From Alphaproteobacteria bacterium (GTDB taxonomy: Bacteria; Pseudomonadota; Alphaproteobacteria; Rickettsiales; UBA6187), in contig JAJRPW010000054.1 in NCBI GenBank assembly GCA_024280585.1, positions 1 to 15,764 of the forward strand: DNA of 15,764 nucleotides, read 5' to 3'. The translations under genes and the position numbers were made by a program. The notes beneath the pieces are model-generated. The model saw only the letters and a program-made list of their open reading frames with translations. It was not told the origin of the DNA and made no database searches. Positions 15,608 to 15,764 of this stretch are shown in pieces (within the stretch, counting starts at the first letter, position 1; every line of letters starts with the position of its first letter).

Positions 15608-15764
15608 ATGAATAAACTTGAACTTGAGAAAGAAATTGCCCAAATGGTAAATGTTTCACGTGAAACATTTACCAACATAGATATGTTCGTGGATTCGCTT
15701 CTGAAGTGGAACCGTAAAATTAACCTTATTGGTCGCACGACAGAAAAAAATATTTGGCTAAGGC
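15608..15764 (+). CDS. rsmG: 16S rRNA m7G527 methyltransferase RsmG, 3'-truncated by window edge
   Basis: SAM-dependent methyltransferase for N7 of G527 (E. coli numbering) in 16S rRNA. Only the first 52 codons are visible: MNKLELEKEIAQMVNVSRETFTNIDMFV, then LLKWNRKINLIGRTTEKNIWLR. The VSRET motif (16-20) and the LLKWNRKINLI segment (about 30-40) are typical of alphaproteobacterial RsmG N-termini; the SAM-binding domain lies beyond the edge. Its place directly after mnmG (gidA-gidB order) is decisive. No Shine-Dalgarno is evident before the ATG, consistent with a leaderless start. An upstream ATG at 15592 meets a stop within eight codons. parS site 3 is embedded in codons 15-20. In many alphaproteobacteria parA and parB follow. 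Confidence 0.93.
   Translation, partial: MNKLELEKEIAQMVNVSRETFTNIDMFVDSLLKWNRKINLIGRTTEKNIWLR
15652..15667. promoter_or_regulatory. parS: parS site 3, inside the rsmG coding sequence
   Basis: Third perfect TGTTTCACGTGAAACA, core of a 30-bp perfect palindrome (15645-15674) within rsmG codons 13-23. In frame it reads GTT TCA CGT GAA ACA, i.e. Val-Ser-Arg-Glu-Thr, so the same bases serve ParB loading and the protein. Confidence 0.95.

Noticed and set aside
15550..15738. Minus-strand 62-codon ORF containing NVSRETF twice
   Set aside because: It arises because the parS palindromes read the same on both strands. It lies across the mnmG end and rsmG start and has no ribosome site or family resemblance.

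Overview
The window is a compact, AT-rich stretch of an alphaproteobacterial chromosome close to the replication origin. Three things support this: a carB-greA junction; a very large (about 180 kDa class) NAD-dependent glutamate dehydrogenase; and an mnmE-mnmG-rsmG cluster studded with three perfect 16-bp parS sites. The order cannot be fixed from one window. The AT bias and gene set would suit Rickettsiales/Holosporales-like or other low-GC alphaproteobacteria, but that is inference.

Layout. (1) 1-5249, plus strand: 3' three-quarters of carB (5' end cut by the window), a 155-bp inverted-repeat (MITE-like) insertion, greA, then phaA (acetyl-CoA acetyltransferase) and phaB (acetoacetyl-CoA reductase). 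The last two supply (R)-3-hydroxybutyryl-CoA for polyhydroxybutyrate; no PHB synthase is in the window. (2) 5251-11998, minus strand: NAD-glutamate dehydrogenase followed after 13 nt by a membrane-anchored nucleotide-sugar dehydratase of the CapD/WbpM type, probably one transcript. It converges on phaB with 1 nt between the stop codons, and phaB's terminator hairpin is folded across both stops. (3) 11999-12268: divergent regulatory gap of 270 bp. (4) 12269-15764, plus strand: mnmE, mnmG and the start of rsmG (cut by the window end), i.e. the MnmE-MnmG tRNA wobble-uridine modification pair and the 16S rRNA m7G methyltransferase. In many alphaproteobacteria parA and parB follow.

The most interesting signal is the layout of the parS sites. 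Site 1 lies in the mnmE-mnmG gap just downstream of a candidate mnmG promoter. Site 2 overlaps the mnmG stop codon and touches a near-consensus promoter whose predicted start falls on the rsmG ATG, which suggests a leaderless rsmG mRNA. Site 3 is inside rsmG as a 30-bp perfect palindrome that encodes the VSRET motif of the protein. ParB loading could therefore bear directly on expression of mnmG and rsmG, and of parAB if it follows. This is inference from sequence. The parS 16-mer itself is recognised from established knowledge. No tRNA, rRNA, CRISPR, IS transposase or oriC/DnaA-box cluster was seen.
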